DNA of 15,653 nucleotides from RGIG1918 sp045536045 (GCA_045536045.1 JAZSMU010000083.1:1-15653), one strand, 5' to 3'; positions 1 to 6,395 are shown, counted from the first letter of the stretch. Numbers and translations are program-made. The notes: generated by a model from the sequence alone, not told the origin.

Positions 1-31
1 CATATATTTAAAAAATACATTTTTAGCACTA

Positions 32-60
32 TTGACTATCCTCCAAAAAAGTTTGAAAAT
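32..60 (+). promoter_or_regulatory. Possible sigma-70 promoter for the small secreted protein
   Basis: TTGACT at 32-37 is followed after 17 nt by GAAAAT at 55-60. The -35 matches consensus at five of six bases and the -10 at four of six. The predicted start near 66 would leave a very short leader that still contains the ribosome site. The -10 is weak, so this is tentative. Confidence 0.35.
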
Positions 61-67
61 AAAGAAA

Positions 68-74
68 AAGGAGG
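68..74 (+). promoter_or_regulatory. Strong Shine-Dalgarno site
   Basis: AAGGAGG lies 4 nt before the ATG at 79. It is the longest anti-SD match in the window, fixes the start of the secreted protein and suggests efficient translation. Confidence 0.8.
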
Positions 75-78
75 AAAT

Positions 79-492
79 ATGAAAAAAGCTATATTAACTT
101 TATCAGCCCTAATTTTAACAGGAAGTATTGCAAATGCTGGAGTTCCTATTTTTACAACAAATGATTCTGGCGAAATTACTGTTAAGCCAACACAAGAACA
201 AAATGTTTTTACAAATTATCAACAACCAAAAACAACTTCTACAAAGCCTTATGGCACAATTCAAAATGATGGCTACAAAAGTGCAATTTCAAACTTAGAA
301 AATGCACAAGCAGAAATCAGAGAAAATCTTGTAGATGTTAAGGCTCAATACACAGACGCACAAAACAGATTAGATATTGCAAAAACACAATGCAAAGCAT
401 TAAAAAAACAAATCAGAGATTCTGAAAGAAAAATTAAAAAGTTAGAAAAAACCAAAGAAAGTATTTCTAAAAATATAATTGAAGGAATCTAA
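79..492 (+). CDS. Small secreted coiled-coil protein, function unknown
   Basis: This is a 137-residue protein I do not recognise. Residues 1-20 form a clear Sec signal peptide: MKK, a hydrophobic core, and cleavage after Ala-Asn-Ala at 18-20. The mature chain is about 117 residues. Residues 21-65 are rich in Thr, Gln, Asn and Pro and look disordered. Residues 66-133 are strongly heptad-like with many Lys, Glu, Gln and Ala, so a single long coiled coil is likely. There is one cysteine (105), no lipobox and no second membrane segment, so the product is probably periplasmic or surface-associated. The start is fixed by AAGGAGG 4 nt upstream. It converges on the zinc-finger/TonB-like gene and shares four bases (489-492) with it. 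The secreted, structural character is inferred from composition only; no catalytic motif is visible. Confidence 0.75.
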   Translation: MKKAILTLSALILTGSIANAGVPIFTTNDSGEITVKPTQEQNVFTNYQQPKTTSTKPYGTIQNDGYKSAISNLENAQAEIRENLVDVKAQYTDAQNRLDIAKTQCKALKKQIRDSERKIKKLEKTKESISKNIIEGI

Positions 493-2030
493 TCTAAAAT
501 TACATTTAAGAATAATTTAATGTCAGGCATCATGAAACCGTTTCTTGGTGCCTTTACATATGAAAGAGTTTCATATAAAGTATCTAAAATTTTATTATCA
601 ATAACTTCGTTGCCTGAAGAATTAACAATGCTAATGTTTTTAACAAGTGCATTATTTGAAAAGCTTATTTTAAATTTCAATTGGTTATTTTGTGGAATTT
701 CTTCAATTAACAAGAATTCATTTTGCAAATTCAATTTAATATTTCTACCTAAAATTTGCAAGAAATTAATAAATTCTTCTTTTTTTGCTAAAGAGCTATC
801 AACATCCCAAGAAATATCGGCAACTTCAGTGTTTCTAGAGTATGCTTGTTTGGATTGTGCATAAAATAGAGGGCTGGCGTTAGGCAATTCTTCTTCAGTT
901 TGGTAAGAATATTGAGAATTTTGAGCAACAGTTGGCTCTTTTTCTTTAATTTTATCGTTTTTAATATCTGAGATGAAATTGGCAAGCAATAAAACACCAA
1001 CGATTGAAGCCAAAATAATTCCAGCTTGTTTTTTAGGGATACGTTTCAATATACCTAAAGCAAAAATTGCGAAAACCTTTAAAAGATAGATGACTTTAGC
1101 AAAGTTTTCTGTTGTTTTTTTTATTGAAGATTTGATTTTTTCAATATTGAAAATTGGCTCTTTAATTTCTTTTGAAGCATTTTCTAAAAGATTTTTTAAA
1201 TTCAAAAATCCTTTTTCTGCAGATGGCAGGGTTGAATTTAGTATATCTAGCTTTTGATTAAAATCAGAGCTAAAAATTTTCTTCTCAGGTAAATCTTCAG
1301 AAACATCTTGAATTATTTGCTCTTCTTCTTTTTCTTCAACATCAGTTTTAACTAAAACCATTTTTTTAGAAATATCATCAAATGAAGAGCTTGCAAGAAG
1401 CTTATTTAAGCAAACAGGACAAGACAATAAATGAGCTAAAAGTCTGCGTTTTTCTTGATGAGAAATTGTTTCATCTAAAACTTTGCAAAACAGAGAAATC
1501 GCATCATTGTGCCTTCCAAAAGGAAGAGATGTAGCTTTTTTACCAGTTAAGAATGGAATTAAGCTTTCAGGGTCTTTTAGGTCAGTTATTTTTGGATAGT
1601 AGTAATTAGTGTCGCTTGGGCATTTTAAAACATCTTTTGGAGTTATAAAACCACCCACAACTCCCTTATCCAGCTCTTTGTTTACTTCGGTTATTATGTA
1701 ATAGTTTGGAACTAAGTTTAAGTTAAAGTGTATTCTAGGAATTCTAATAAAGTTTTCGTTAAATACGGTGATGACATAGATATTATTGCCATTATAATTT
1801 AGGTCTGAAATTCTAAATTCTTCAAGTGCAAAAGGGATTTTATGCAGACAATTAACATTATCAAGTCTGATTCCAGCTTTTGCAAAAAACTTATATGTAA
1901 TGTCTAGCCCAAGCATATCAACAAGAGCAATTTTTCTTTTTATTGCAGAATTAAGATTTGAGGCAATTGTTCTTGCCCTTTGTCTATCGTCTTTTTTTAT
2001 TTTTAATGCTCTGTACAATGTCTTCCCCAA
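489..2030 (-). CDS. Membrane-anchored zinc-finger protein with TonB-like C-terminus
   Basis: A 513-residue protein in four parts. Residues 1-165 form a globular N-domain resembling, by eye, DUF1822 proteins of cyanobacteria (an 'LGLDI' stretch near 40 and a 'GVVGGFI' strand near 123-129). This match is uncertain. Residues 200-207 hold His-x3-Cys-x2-Cys, the signature of anti-sigma (zf-HC2) zinc fingers. A charged linker with coiled-coil character follows. Residues 313-327 and especially 336-353 are hydrophobic, giving a membrane anchor. Residues 416-513 resemble a TonB C-terminal domain: a 'LGRNIK' helix, a 'KFKISF' strand, 'IVNSSGNEVID', then a helix and final strand. A cytosolic N-part with a periplasmic C-part is inferred. 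The start is TTG with no good ribosome site upstream; a second TTG at 2016-2018 preceded by GGGGAA is an alternative. It lies 53 nt after two membrane-protein genes on the same strand, so co-transcription is plausible. It could act in sensing or envelope linkage; no ExbB/ExbD is in view. Confidence 0.7.
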   Translation of the reverse strand: MGKTLYRALKIKKDDRQRARTIASNLNSAIKRKIALVDMLGLDITYKFFAKAGIRLDNVNCLHKIPFALEEFRISDLNYNGNNIYVITVFNENFIRIPRIHFNLNLVPNYYIITEVNKELDKGVVGGFITPKDVLKCPSDTNYYYPKITDLKDPESLIPFLTGKKATSLPFGRHNDAISLFCKVLDETISHQEKRRLLAHLLSCPVCLNKLLASSSFDDISKKMVLVKTDVEEKEEEQIIQDVSEDLPEKKIFSSDFNQKLDILNSTLPSAEKGFLNLKNLLENASKEIKEPIFNIEKIKSSIKKTTENFAKVIYLLKVFAIFALGILKRIPKKQAGIILASIVGVLLLANFISDIKNDKIKEKEPTVAQNSQYSYQTEEELPNASPLFYAQSKQAYSRNTEVADISWDVDSSLAKKEEFINFLQILGRNIKLNLQNEFLLIEEIPQNNQLKFKISFSNNALVKNISIVNSSGNEVIDNKILDTLYETLSYVKAPRNGFMMPDIKLFLNVILD

Positions 2031-2083
2031 ACTGTTACAATAATAGAATTACACAAATTTTGAGAAAGTTCAAGTATGTTAAG

Positions 2084-2929
2084 CTATTCTTTAGCCTTGA
2101 TATAAGCTGATGTTAGTATATAAGTTGTAAATAACATTGCTAAAAGGTTAAAAATTGTATAATTTACTAAATCTGTCAAAAACATAACAATATTAGGCAC
2201 TTTGAAAGAAAATAATAAACTAATTAAAAAGAATATTACAAAAACAGGTATATACGCAACAAATGTCAATAAACAAATTGGAAAAATAACTGCAAAAACA
2301 TTCTTATTAAGCATGCTCCAAGAGAGGTTATATGGCTTAATTGCACTTTCTTCATCAAATAAAAATGTTTGAAAAGTTAGCGCAAAATATCTTGTCATAA
2401 AATATACAAGGGCAAGCAAAAATAAGGTAAAGAATATAAATAACGCAACCTTATTCATATAGAAGAAATTTGAAATAGCCAAAAATGGACCATCATATAA
2501 AACAGTAAATAATTTTAAAGCAATAAAATTTAAAAATGAGTAAATTGCAATTGAAAGAATTGCAATAAGTGCACCAAAAGACAAAAACTTAATTATTGGC
2601 TTTGTTTTTGATTTAACATTTTCATCAATATCTTTAATATCAAATTCTTCTCCTTTAATTTTTGCATAAGCTATTAAAGTTAGCCCAAAAGTTTTTTGAA
2701 TAAGCTTCCAGAAAAATCCACAAAAAACAAATGTGCAAACTAATGAAAATATCAAAATTGGAATTGGATAAAAAGCAACAAAATTTTGAAAATATTTTGG
2801 TGTTAAAGCCAAAATATAGAATAATTGAGTTAAGAAAACAATTGGCAAAAGATATTTTAAATGCATCTTAAAATCACCAAATATTAATTTAAAAGGATTG
2901 TCTAATTTTGTAAAATGTATTTTTGTCAT
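2084..2929 (-). CDS. Polytopic membrane protein, GDPD-membrane-domain/DUF975-like
   Basis: A 281-residue integral membrane protein with about six hydrophobic segments (roughly 25-42, 52-72, 114-135, 160-178, 211-243, 256-275). Around 180-210 it carries an Arg-Tyr ... acidic ... Ser-Trp ... Asn-x-Phe pattern. This recurs in membrane proteins related to the non-catalytic membrane domain of glycerophosphodiester phosphodiesterases and to DUF975/YciC. No enzyme residues are evident, so the function is unknown. An in-frame ATG six codons upstream (2945-2947) is rejected because AAGGAG at 2936-2941 sits 6 nt before the ATG at 2929 and would lie inside the longer version. That ribosome site overlaps the stop of the upstream gene, so the two are translated in tandem. 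The neighbour is a paralogue, and the two products may pair in one complex (inference). Confidence 0.75.
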   Translation of the reverse strand: MTKIHFTKLDNPFKLIFGDFKMHLKYLLPIVFLTQLFYILALTPKYFQNFVAFYPIPILIFSLVCTFVFCGFFWKLIQKTFGLTLIAYAKIKGEEFDIKDIDENVKSKTKPIIKFLSFGALIAILSIAIYSFLNFIALKLFTVLYDGPFLAISNFFYMNKVALFIFFTLFLLALVYFMTRYFALTFQTFLFDEESAIKPYNLSWSMLNKNVFAVIFPICLLTFVAYIPVFVIFFLISLLFSFKVPNIVMFLTDLVNYTIFNLLAMLFTTYILTSAYIKAKE

Positions 2930-2935
2930 AATTTT

Positions 2936-2941
2936 CTCCTT
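2936..2941 (-). promoter_or_regulatory. Shine-Dalgarno site that decides a start
   Basis: AAGGAG on the minus strand lies 6 nt before the ATG at 2927-2929 and overlaps the upstream gene's TAA (2940-2942). It argues for the 2929 start over the in-frame ATG at 2947. Confidence 0.75.
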
Positions 2942-3701
2942 AGGCATTTTCTATTTGACCATTTGCAATCAAATATAAATAAATATATCCATAAACAAAG
3001 AAAAACCCACCCAAAGAAGATAGGCGCTCGCCAGCTGTCGGAATTAAATATAATAAACCAGCAAACAAATTTTGAAGAATAAAAATAATTAGGAAAGCCC
3101 AAACATTTTCCTTTGCAACTTGAGAAGATTTTTCAAAAGTTTGCATAACTGGAATATCTTCAATTATAAGAATTTCATATGAGAATGAAAAATATCTAAC
3201 AATAAGAAAAACAAATATAGTAACCGCAACAACAACAGCAAGAATCATCGTAATGATTATTAACATAGGGTTGCTTAAATTTTTCGCAAAAATATAACCT
3301 AGTAAAAGAGGAATTGAAATAAGAACACAAAAACCAACATAACAAAAATAATATGTAATAATTTTGCCTATTTTAGCTTTTATAATTTTGTCAATTTCAG
3401 AGTAATCAACAGGCTCGTCAAGAAGCATTTTTTTAAAAATTAAAAACGACCCATTGAGCTTTATAAAAAATAATCTAATCAAAAATACCAAAAAGAGAAT
3501 GATTGCAGCCAATAAAGCTGATACAAAAGTTATTTCATGACCAGCAGGTATTTCTTTAACTTTGAAAAATGGCAGAGCTATTGCAAATAGCAAAATGATA
3601 ATAAAGTCTAGAGCCATATATTTAAAAATCTGTGGAAAAAATCTAATAAAATGAGGGATATAACCAAATAAATTTTTCACATTGATATTAATTCTATTCA
3701 T
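2940..3701 (-). CDS. Polytopic membrane protein, paralogue of its neighbour
   Basis: A 253-residue membrane protein with about six hydrophobic segments (roughly 30-46, 58-80, 115-138, 145-168, 200-220, 229-247). Residues 169-200 show the same Arg-Tyr ... Glu ... Ser-Ser ... Glu-Asn-x-Trp pattern as the protein encoded just downstream, so I read the two as diverged members of one GDPD-membrane-domain/DUF975-like family. Nothing points to catalysis. AGGAG at 3707-3711 lies 5 nt before the ATG, and a consensus promoter lies 27 nt upstream of it. Only 10 nt separate the stop from the preferred start of the next gene. The family is known mainly by sequence, so the molecular role stays open. Confidence 0.75.
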   Translation of the reverse strand: MNRININVKNLFGYIPHFIRFFPQIFKYMALDFIIILLFAIALPFFKVKEIPAGHEITFVSALLAAIILFLVFLIRLFFIKLNGSFLIFKKMLLDEPVDYSEIDKIIKAKIGKIITYYFCYVGFCVLISIPLLLGYIFAKNLSNPMLIIITMILAVVVAVTIFVFLIVRYFSFSYEILIIEDIPVMQTFEKSSQVAKENVWAFLIIFILQNLFAGLLYLIPTAGERLSSLGGFFFVYGYIYLYLIANGQIENA

Positions 3702-3725
3702 CAGAACTCCTACTTGTTGTATAAT
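3697..3725 (+). promoter_or_regulatory. Possible promoter for the PHP-HIT genes
   Basis: TATAAT at 3720-3725 is a perfect -10, with a poor -35 (TTCATC, 3697-3702) 17 nt upstream. Initiation near 3732 would give a 19-nt leader to the ATG at 3751. It would also exclude the earlier in-frame ATG at 3724, which lies within the -10 itself. It overlaps the leader and start codon of the divergent gene. Confidence 0.35.
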
Positions 3726-3727
3726 GA

Positions 3728-3757
3728 ATTATATAATTTTAAGAGCAAGTATGTCAA
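3728..3757 (-). promoter_or_regulatory. Consensus sigma-70 promoter for the membrane-protein operon
   Basis: On the minus strand TTGACA (3757-3752) and TATAAT (3733-3728), both perfect, are separated by 18 nt. The predicted start is near 3721, giving a leader of about 20 nt that contains AGGAG. The -35 hexamer lies across the first codons of the divergent PHP gene, whose preferred ATG is 3751-3753. The -10 sits in the palindrome AATTATATAATT (3727-3738). Confidence 0.75.
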
Positions 3758-4392
3758 TCAAAGATAGAATTAAAAATATAGAAAAAAGCGAATATTGCAA
3801 GGTTTCAAACTTGCATGTTCATTCAAATTATTCAGATGGCGAAGATGATTTTTTAAATCTAATTGAAAGCGCTAAAAACTTAGGCTTGAAAAATTTTGCA
3901 ATAACAGACCATAATTCAGTTGAGGGGTATTTATCAAATAATACAGAAAATTATGACTTTTTAATTCCTGCAGTTGAATTTGATGTTATTGAAAACTTTA
4001 TTCTAGTTCATATTTTAGGATATGGAATAGACCCAAATAACAAGGATTTACAAGCAATTTGTGCTAAAAATAAAAATGGTGCAAATCATGTTCTACCAAG
4101 ATTATTAAATGCAAAAAGTGCCAAAAAGGCTATTGAAGCTATCCACAAAGCAGGTGGAATTGCAGTTTTGGCTCACCCTTGTTGTCTTTGGGCGATTAAT
4201 CTTGAGCATTTTGTTAAAAAATTAATTAAAATAGGACTAGATGGAATTGAAGTTTATTACCCATATAGGTCTTTAAGAGGGGTAATCAAATTCCATAATG
4301 AGAAAAAAATAGAAAAATTGGCAGAAAAATATAACCTAATTAAAACAGGTGGAAGCGACTGCCACACAAGGCTTGAAGAAGATTTATTATAA
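3751..4392 (+). CDS. PHP-domain metal-dependent phosphoesterase (YciV/TrpH type)
   Basis: Counting from the ATG at 3751, this is a 213-residue PHP domain with its metal ligands visible: His22-x-His24, Asp29, Asp53-His54, Glu76, His87, His142 in 'LAHP', and Asp203/His205 in 'GSDCH'. These match the YciV/TrpH group, whose members dephosphorylate 3',5'-nucleoside bisphosphates or trim RNA 5' ends. The exact substrate cannot be read here. YciV proteins are usually nearer 290 residues; the region between Gly-Ile-Asp-Pro (about 92-95) and 'AGGIAVLAHP' is shortened, so an activity difference is possible. Earlier starts (TTG 3682, ATG 3724) are disfavoured because they overlap the divergent gene or a -10 box. 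The ribosome site is weak (AAGAG). The stop overlaps the ribosome site of the following HIT gene, so the two are coupled. Confidence 0.8.
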   Translation: MSIKDRIKNIEKSEYCKVSNLHVHSNYSDGEDDFLNLIESAKNLGLKNFAITDHNSVEGYLSNNTENYDFLIPAVEFDVIENFILVHILGYGIDPNNKDLQAICAKNKNGANHVLPRLLNAKSAKKAIEAIHKAGGIAVLAHPCCLWAINLEHFVKKLIKIGLDGIEVYYPYRSLRGVIKFHNEKKIEKLAEKYNLIKTGGSDCHTRLEEDLL

Positions 4393-4401
4393 GGAGAAGA
4401 A

Positions 4402-4710
4402 ATGACAAATTGTATTTTTTGCAAAATTAAAAACGGAGAAATCCCATCTAAATTTGTTTTTGAAAACGACACAGTTTTTGCAATTAACGACATAAATCCA
4501 AGAGCACCAAAACATATTTTAGTGATTCCAAAAACACACATTGAAAACTTTACAGATTTAGTTGATGAAAAAGTTGCAAAAGCACTATATGACGCTATTA
4601 GAGAAATTGTTAAACAAGAAGACATCAAAGATTATAAGCTTCAAATTAATAATGGCTCAAAAGCTGGTCAAGAAGTAATGCACCTGCATATCCATATTTT
4701 GGGCTATTAA
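4402..4710 (+). CDS. HIT-family nucleotide hydrolase (HINT/PKCI type)
   Basis: A 102-residue cytosolic HIT protein. The catalytic triad His94-x-His96-x-His98 is present. 'NPRAPKHILVIPK' (32-44) is the standard HINT strand, and Cys4/Cys7 with downstream histidines match the zinc-binding HINT subgroup. HINT enzymes cleave phosphoramidate bonds of AMP conjugates. The protein ends two residues after the third catalytic His region ('HILGY') and lacks the C-terminal tail with a Trp-Pro-Pro-Gly-like motif that many HINT proteins carry. It is therefore a naturally short form; the TAA is clean and the next start lies 20 nt on. AAGGAG at 4391-4396, overlapping the PHP stop, is 5 nt before the ATG. The pairing with a PHP phosphoesterase suggests nucleotide housekeeping (inference). 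Confidence 0.88.
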   Translation: MTNCIFCKIKNGEIPSKFVFENDTVFAINDINPRAPKHILVIPKTHIENFTDLVDEKVAKALYDAIREIVKQEDIKDYKLQINNGSKAGQEVMHLHIHILGY

Positions 4711-4713
4711 TTG

Positions 4714-4722
4714 TGGTATAAT
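4714..4722 (+). promoter_or_regulatory. Extended -10 element directly upstream of cobO
   Basis: TGG-TATAAT (TGn extended -10, 4714-4722) lies 7 nt before the ATG at 4730. No convincing -35 is seen (ATATTT with a 17-nt spacer). Initiation would fall at about 4729, so the mRNA would be leaderless or nearly so. No Shine-Dalgarno sequence is present in the gap. Confidence 0.5.
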
Positions 4723-4729
4723 AAGCAAA

Positions 4730-5296
4730 ATGAAAAGAGAACTTCAAAACCCAGAATTTGATAATCACGGCTACATCCAAGTTTACACAGGAAATGGCAA
4801 AGGCAAAACAACAGCTTCTCTTGGGCTGGCTTTAAGAGCTTTAGGAAGAGGTTGGGATGTTTTAATTGTTATGCTAACAAAAGGTGGTAGCGATTATGGG
4901 GAATTGTATTCATTTAAAAAGCTTGCAAAAAAAATTGAAAATAGATTAACTATCATAAATGCTGGCGAAGACCATGTTATTTATAAAAACAATATGACAG
5001 ATAACGAAAAAAACAAAATAAAAGAGGGCTGGGAAATAGCAAAAAAAGCTATTTTGAATAATGAATACGGGCTTATTGTTATAGATGAGGCAAATATAGC
5101 AATTGACCTTGGAATAATTGAAGCTGATGATGTTGTAGAAACTCTAAAAAATAAACCGAAAAATGTTGAAGTTGTTTTAACGGGCAGAAGAGCACACAGA
5201 AAAATTATTGAAATTGCACACTTAGTTTCAGAAATTAAGCCAATTAAACACTATATTGACCTTGGTGTTATGGCAAGAGAGGGTGTTGAATATTGA
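4730..5296 (+). CDS. cobO: Corrinoid adenosyltransferase (CobO/BtuR/CobA family)
   Basis: This enzyme transfers the 5'-deoxyadenosyl group of ATP to the cobalt of cob(I)alamin or cobyrinic acid diamide, producing coenzyme B12 forms. The 188-residue protein has the family's Walker A at 21-28 (Gly-Asn-Gly-Lys-Gly-Lys-Thr-Thr), a Walker B-like 'LIVIDE' at 115-120, 'VVLTGRRA' at 148-155, and the closing 'IKHYIDLGVMAREGVEY' block at 172-188. No other cobalamin genes are near, which fits salvage of exogenous corrinoid as well as synthesis. The start has no ribosome site, but an extended -10 lies 7 nt upstream, suggesting leaderless translation. Alternatively it is read through from the HIT gene 19 nt before. 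The stop TGA overlaps the TTG start of the MCE gene, so those two are coupled. Confidence 0.9.
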   Translation: MKRELQNPEFDNHGYIQVYTGNGKGKTTASLGLALRALGRGWDVLIVMLTKGGSDYGELYSFKKLAKKIENRLTIINAGEDHVIYKNNMTDNEKNKIKEGWEIAKKAILNNEYGLIVIDEANIAIDLGIIEADDVVETLKNKPKNVEVVLTGRRAHRKIIEIAHLVSEIKPIKHYIDLGVMAREGVEY

Positions 5297-5931
5297 AAAA
5301 ATATTTAGTAGAAATTTTAATAATAGTTTTCGTTATATTCCTAGTTTTGCTTGGAATCAGCTTTGCTTTTAATAAACACTACAAAACACACCTATACAAG
5401 CTAAACTTTCAAGATGTAGATGGAATTATTAAAGGTTCTCCTGTTAAATTTATGGGTGTTGTTGTAGGACATGTAAGCAATTTAAAATATGAAAATAAAG
5501 AAATTCTTGCAAGCATTTTAATAACAAAAAAAGGAATTGACATTCCAGCCTGTTCAACAGCAAAAGTAGAATTTACAGGAATTGTTGGCTCAAAATCTAT
5601 TGAAATTATGCCTCCAGCTGATGAAGAATGCGAAGAAAAAATAGTAACTTATAATCCATTAAGAATAAACGAATTTTTCAACTCAATTCAAATATACAAT
5701 AGGGCTCTAGAGGGCATAGACAATGGGCTTAAGAAATTTTCTAACGAAAATGTTGAATATGTATTGTCTAAAATTTCAAAAGACCCAGATTTCAAAATTA
5801 TAGATAAAATCATAATGAATACAGATAAAATTCAAGGAAATATAACAAGAACAATTCAAAAAGTAATAAAATCAGAAGAAAAAGCAATTCACGAAATTGA
5901 TATCATTAACAAAAGAATACCAAAATATTAA
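5293..5931 (+). CDS. MCE/MlaD-domain protein, single membrane anchor
   Basis: A 212-residue protein with one N-terminal transmembrane helix (about 6-26), then an MCE domain (about 33-107) with the typical 'VDGIIKGSPVKFMGVVVGHV' start and 'GIVGSKSIEIMPP' end. A polar, mostly helical tail follows to 212. MCE proteins of the Mla type form periplasmic rings that shuttle phospholipids between membranes with MlaE permease and MlaF ATPase. Neither gene is present here. The length and single domain match MlaD rather than multi-domain PqiB/YebT. The start is TTG at 5293-5295, overlapping the cobO stop (TTGA); GAGGG at 5279-5283 lies 9 nt upstream. The 3' end overlaps the convergent rfaE2 stop by four bases. 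The domain call is firm; its transport partners are unknown. Confidence 0.85.
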   Translation: MKKYLVEILIIVFVIFLVLLGISFAFNKHYKTHLYKLNFQDVDGIIKGSPVKFMGVVVGHVSNLKYENKEILASILITKKGIDIPACSTAKVEFTGIVGSKSIEIMPPADEECEEKIVTYNPLRINEFFNSIQIYNRALEGIDNGLKKFSNENVEYVLSKISKDPDFKIIDKIIMNTDKIQGNITRTIQKVIKSEEKAIHEIDIINKRIPKY

Positions 5932-6395
5932 TTCTTCATTTTGTTAATAACATTTGTAGTAGATTTCCCTTGAACAAAATCAATAAACTCAATTTTAATG
6001 CCCAAAGGCAATAATTCTGGTGCTTCTGGGAGAGTTTCAAGCGTGTAATCTGCCCCTTTCGTATAAACATCTGGCTTAATGTATTTAATAAGCTCAACTG
6101 GAGATTCTTCATCAAATAACAGAGTAAAATCAACAGAATTTAAGGCACAAAGAATTTCAGCCCTGTCTAATTCAGAATTTATTGGGCGATTTTCGCCTTT
6201 AATTTTCTTAACAGAAACATCTGAATTTAAAAGCACAACAAGAATATCGCCTTTAGATTTTGAAGCTTCTAAATATCTTGTGTGTCCCACATGAAGAATG
6301 TCAAAACAACCATTTGTAACAACAATTTTTTTGCCAGAATCTCTAAGTGGTTTTAAAAGCTCAATAATATTTTCTTTTGTTGCAAAAATTCCCAT
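5928..6395 (-). CDS. rfaE2: D-glycero-beta-D-manno-heptose 1-phosphate adenylyltransferase (HldE domain II)
   Basis: A 155-residue nucleotidyltransferase that charges heptose-1-phosphate with ATP to ADP-heptose, precursor of LPS inner core and other heptosylated glycans. The cytidylyltransferase fold signature is intact: 'TNGCFD' at 27-32, His35-x-x-His38, 'GENRPI' near 67-72, 'YTKGADY' near 111-117 and 'GKSTTNVI' near 143-150. In enterobacteria this is the C-terminal half of bifunctional HldE. Here it is a stand-alone enzyme, so the sugar kinase HldA must be encoded elsewhere. Its ATG overlaps the upstream lipoprotein stop by one base (TAATG), implying translational coupling; only a weak AAGAAG is seen upstream. 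It is last in a six-gene run and converges on the MCE gene with a four-base overlap. Confidence 0.9.
   Translation of the reverse strand: MGIFATKENIIELLKPLRDSGKKIVVTNGCFDILHVGHTRYLEASKSKGDILVVLLNSDVSVKKIKGENRPINSELDRAEILCALNSVDFTLLFDEESPVELIKYIKPDVYTKGADYTLETLPEAPELLPLGIKIEFIDFVQGKSTTNVINKMKN

Noticed and set aside
520..864. Open frame of 114 codons on the plus strand
   Set aside because: It is antisense to the zinc-finger/TonB-like gene, has no ribosome site, and its composition mirrors the opposite strand.
788..1000. Minus-strand open frame of 70 codons
   Set aside because: It lies in another frame inside the zinc-finger/TonB-like gene, whose own frame is intact; no frameshift is needed.
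2046..2073. Promoter TTGAAC...TATTAT before the zinc-finger/TonB-like gene
   Set aside because: The spacer is about 22 nt, too long for a sigma-70 promoter, and no better -35 is present; read-through from the membrane-protein genes is simpler.
4257..4628. Minus-strand open frame of 123 codons
   Set aside because: It is antisense to the PHP and HIT genes, both of which have clear family motifs.
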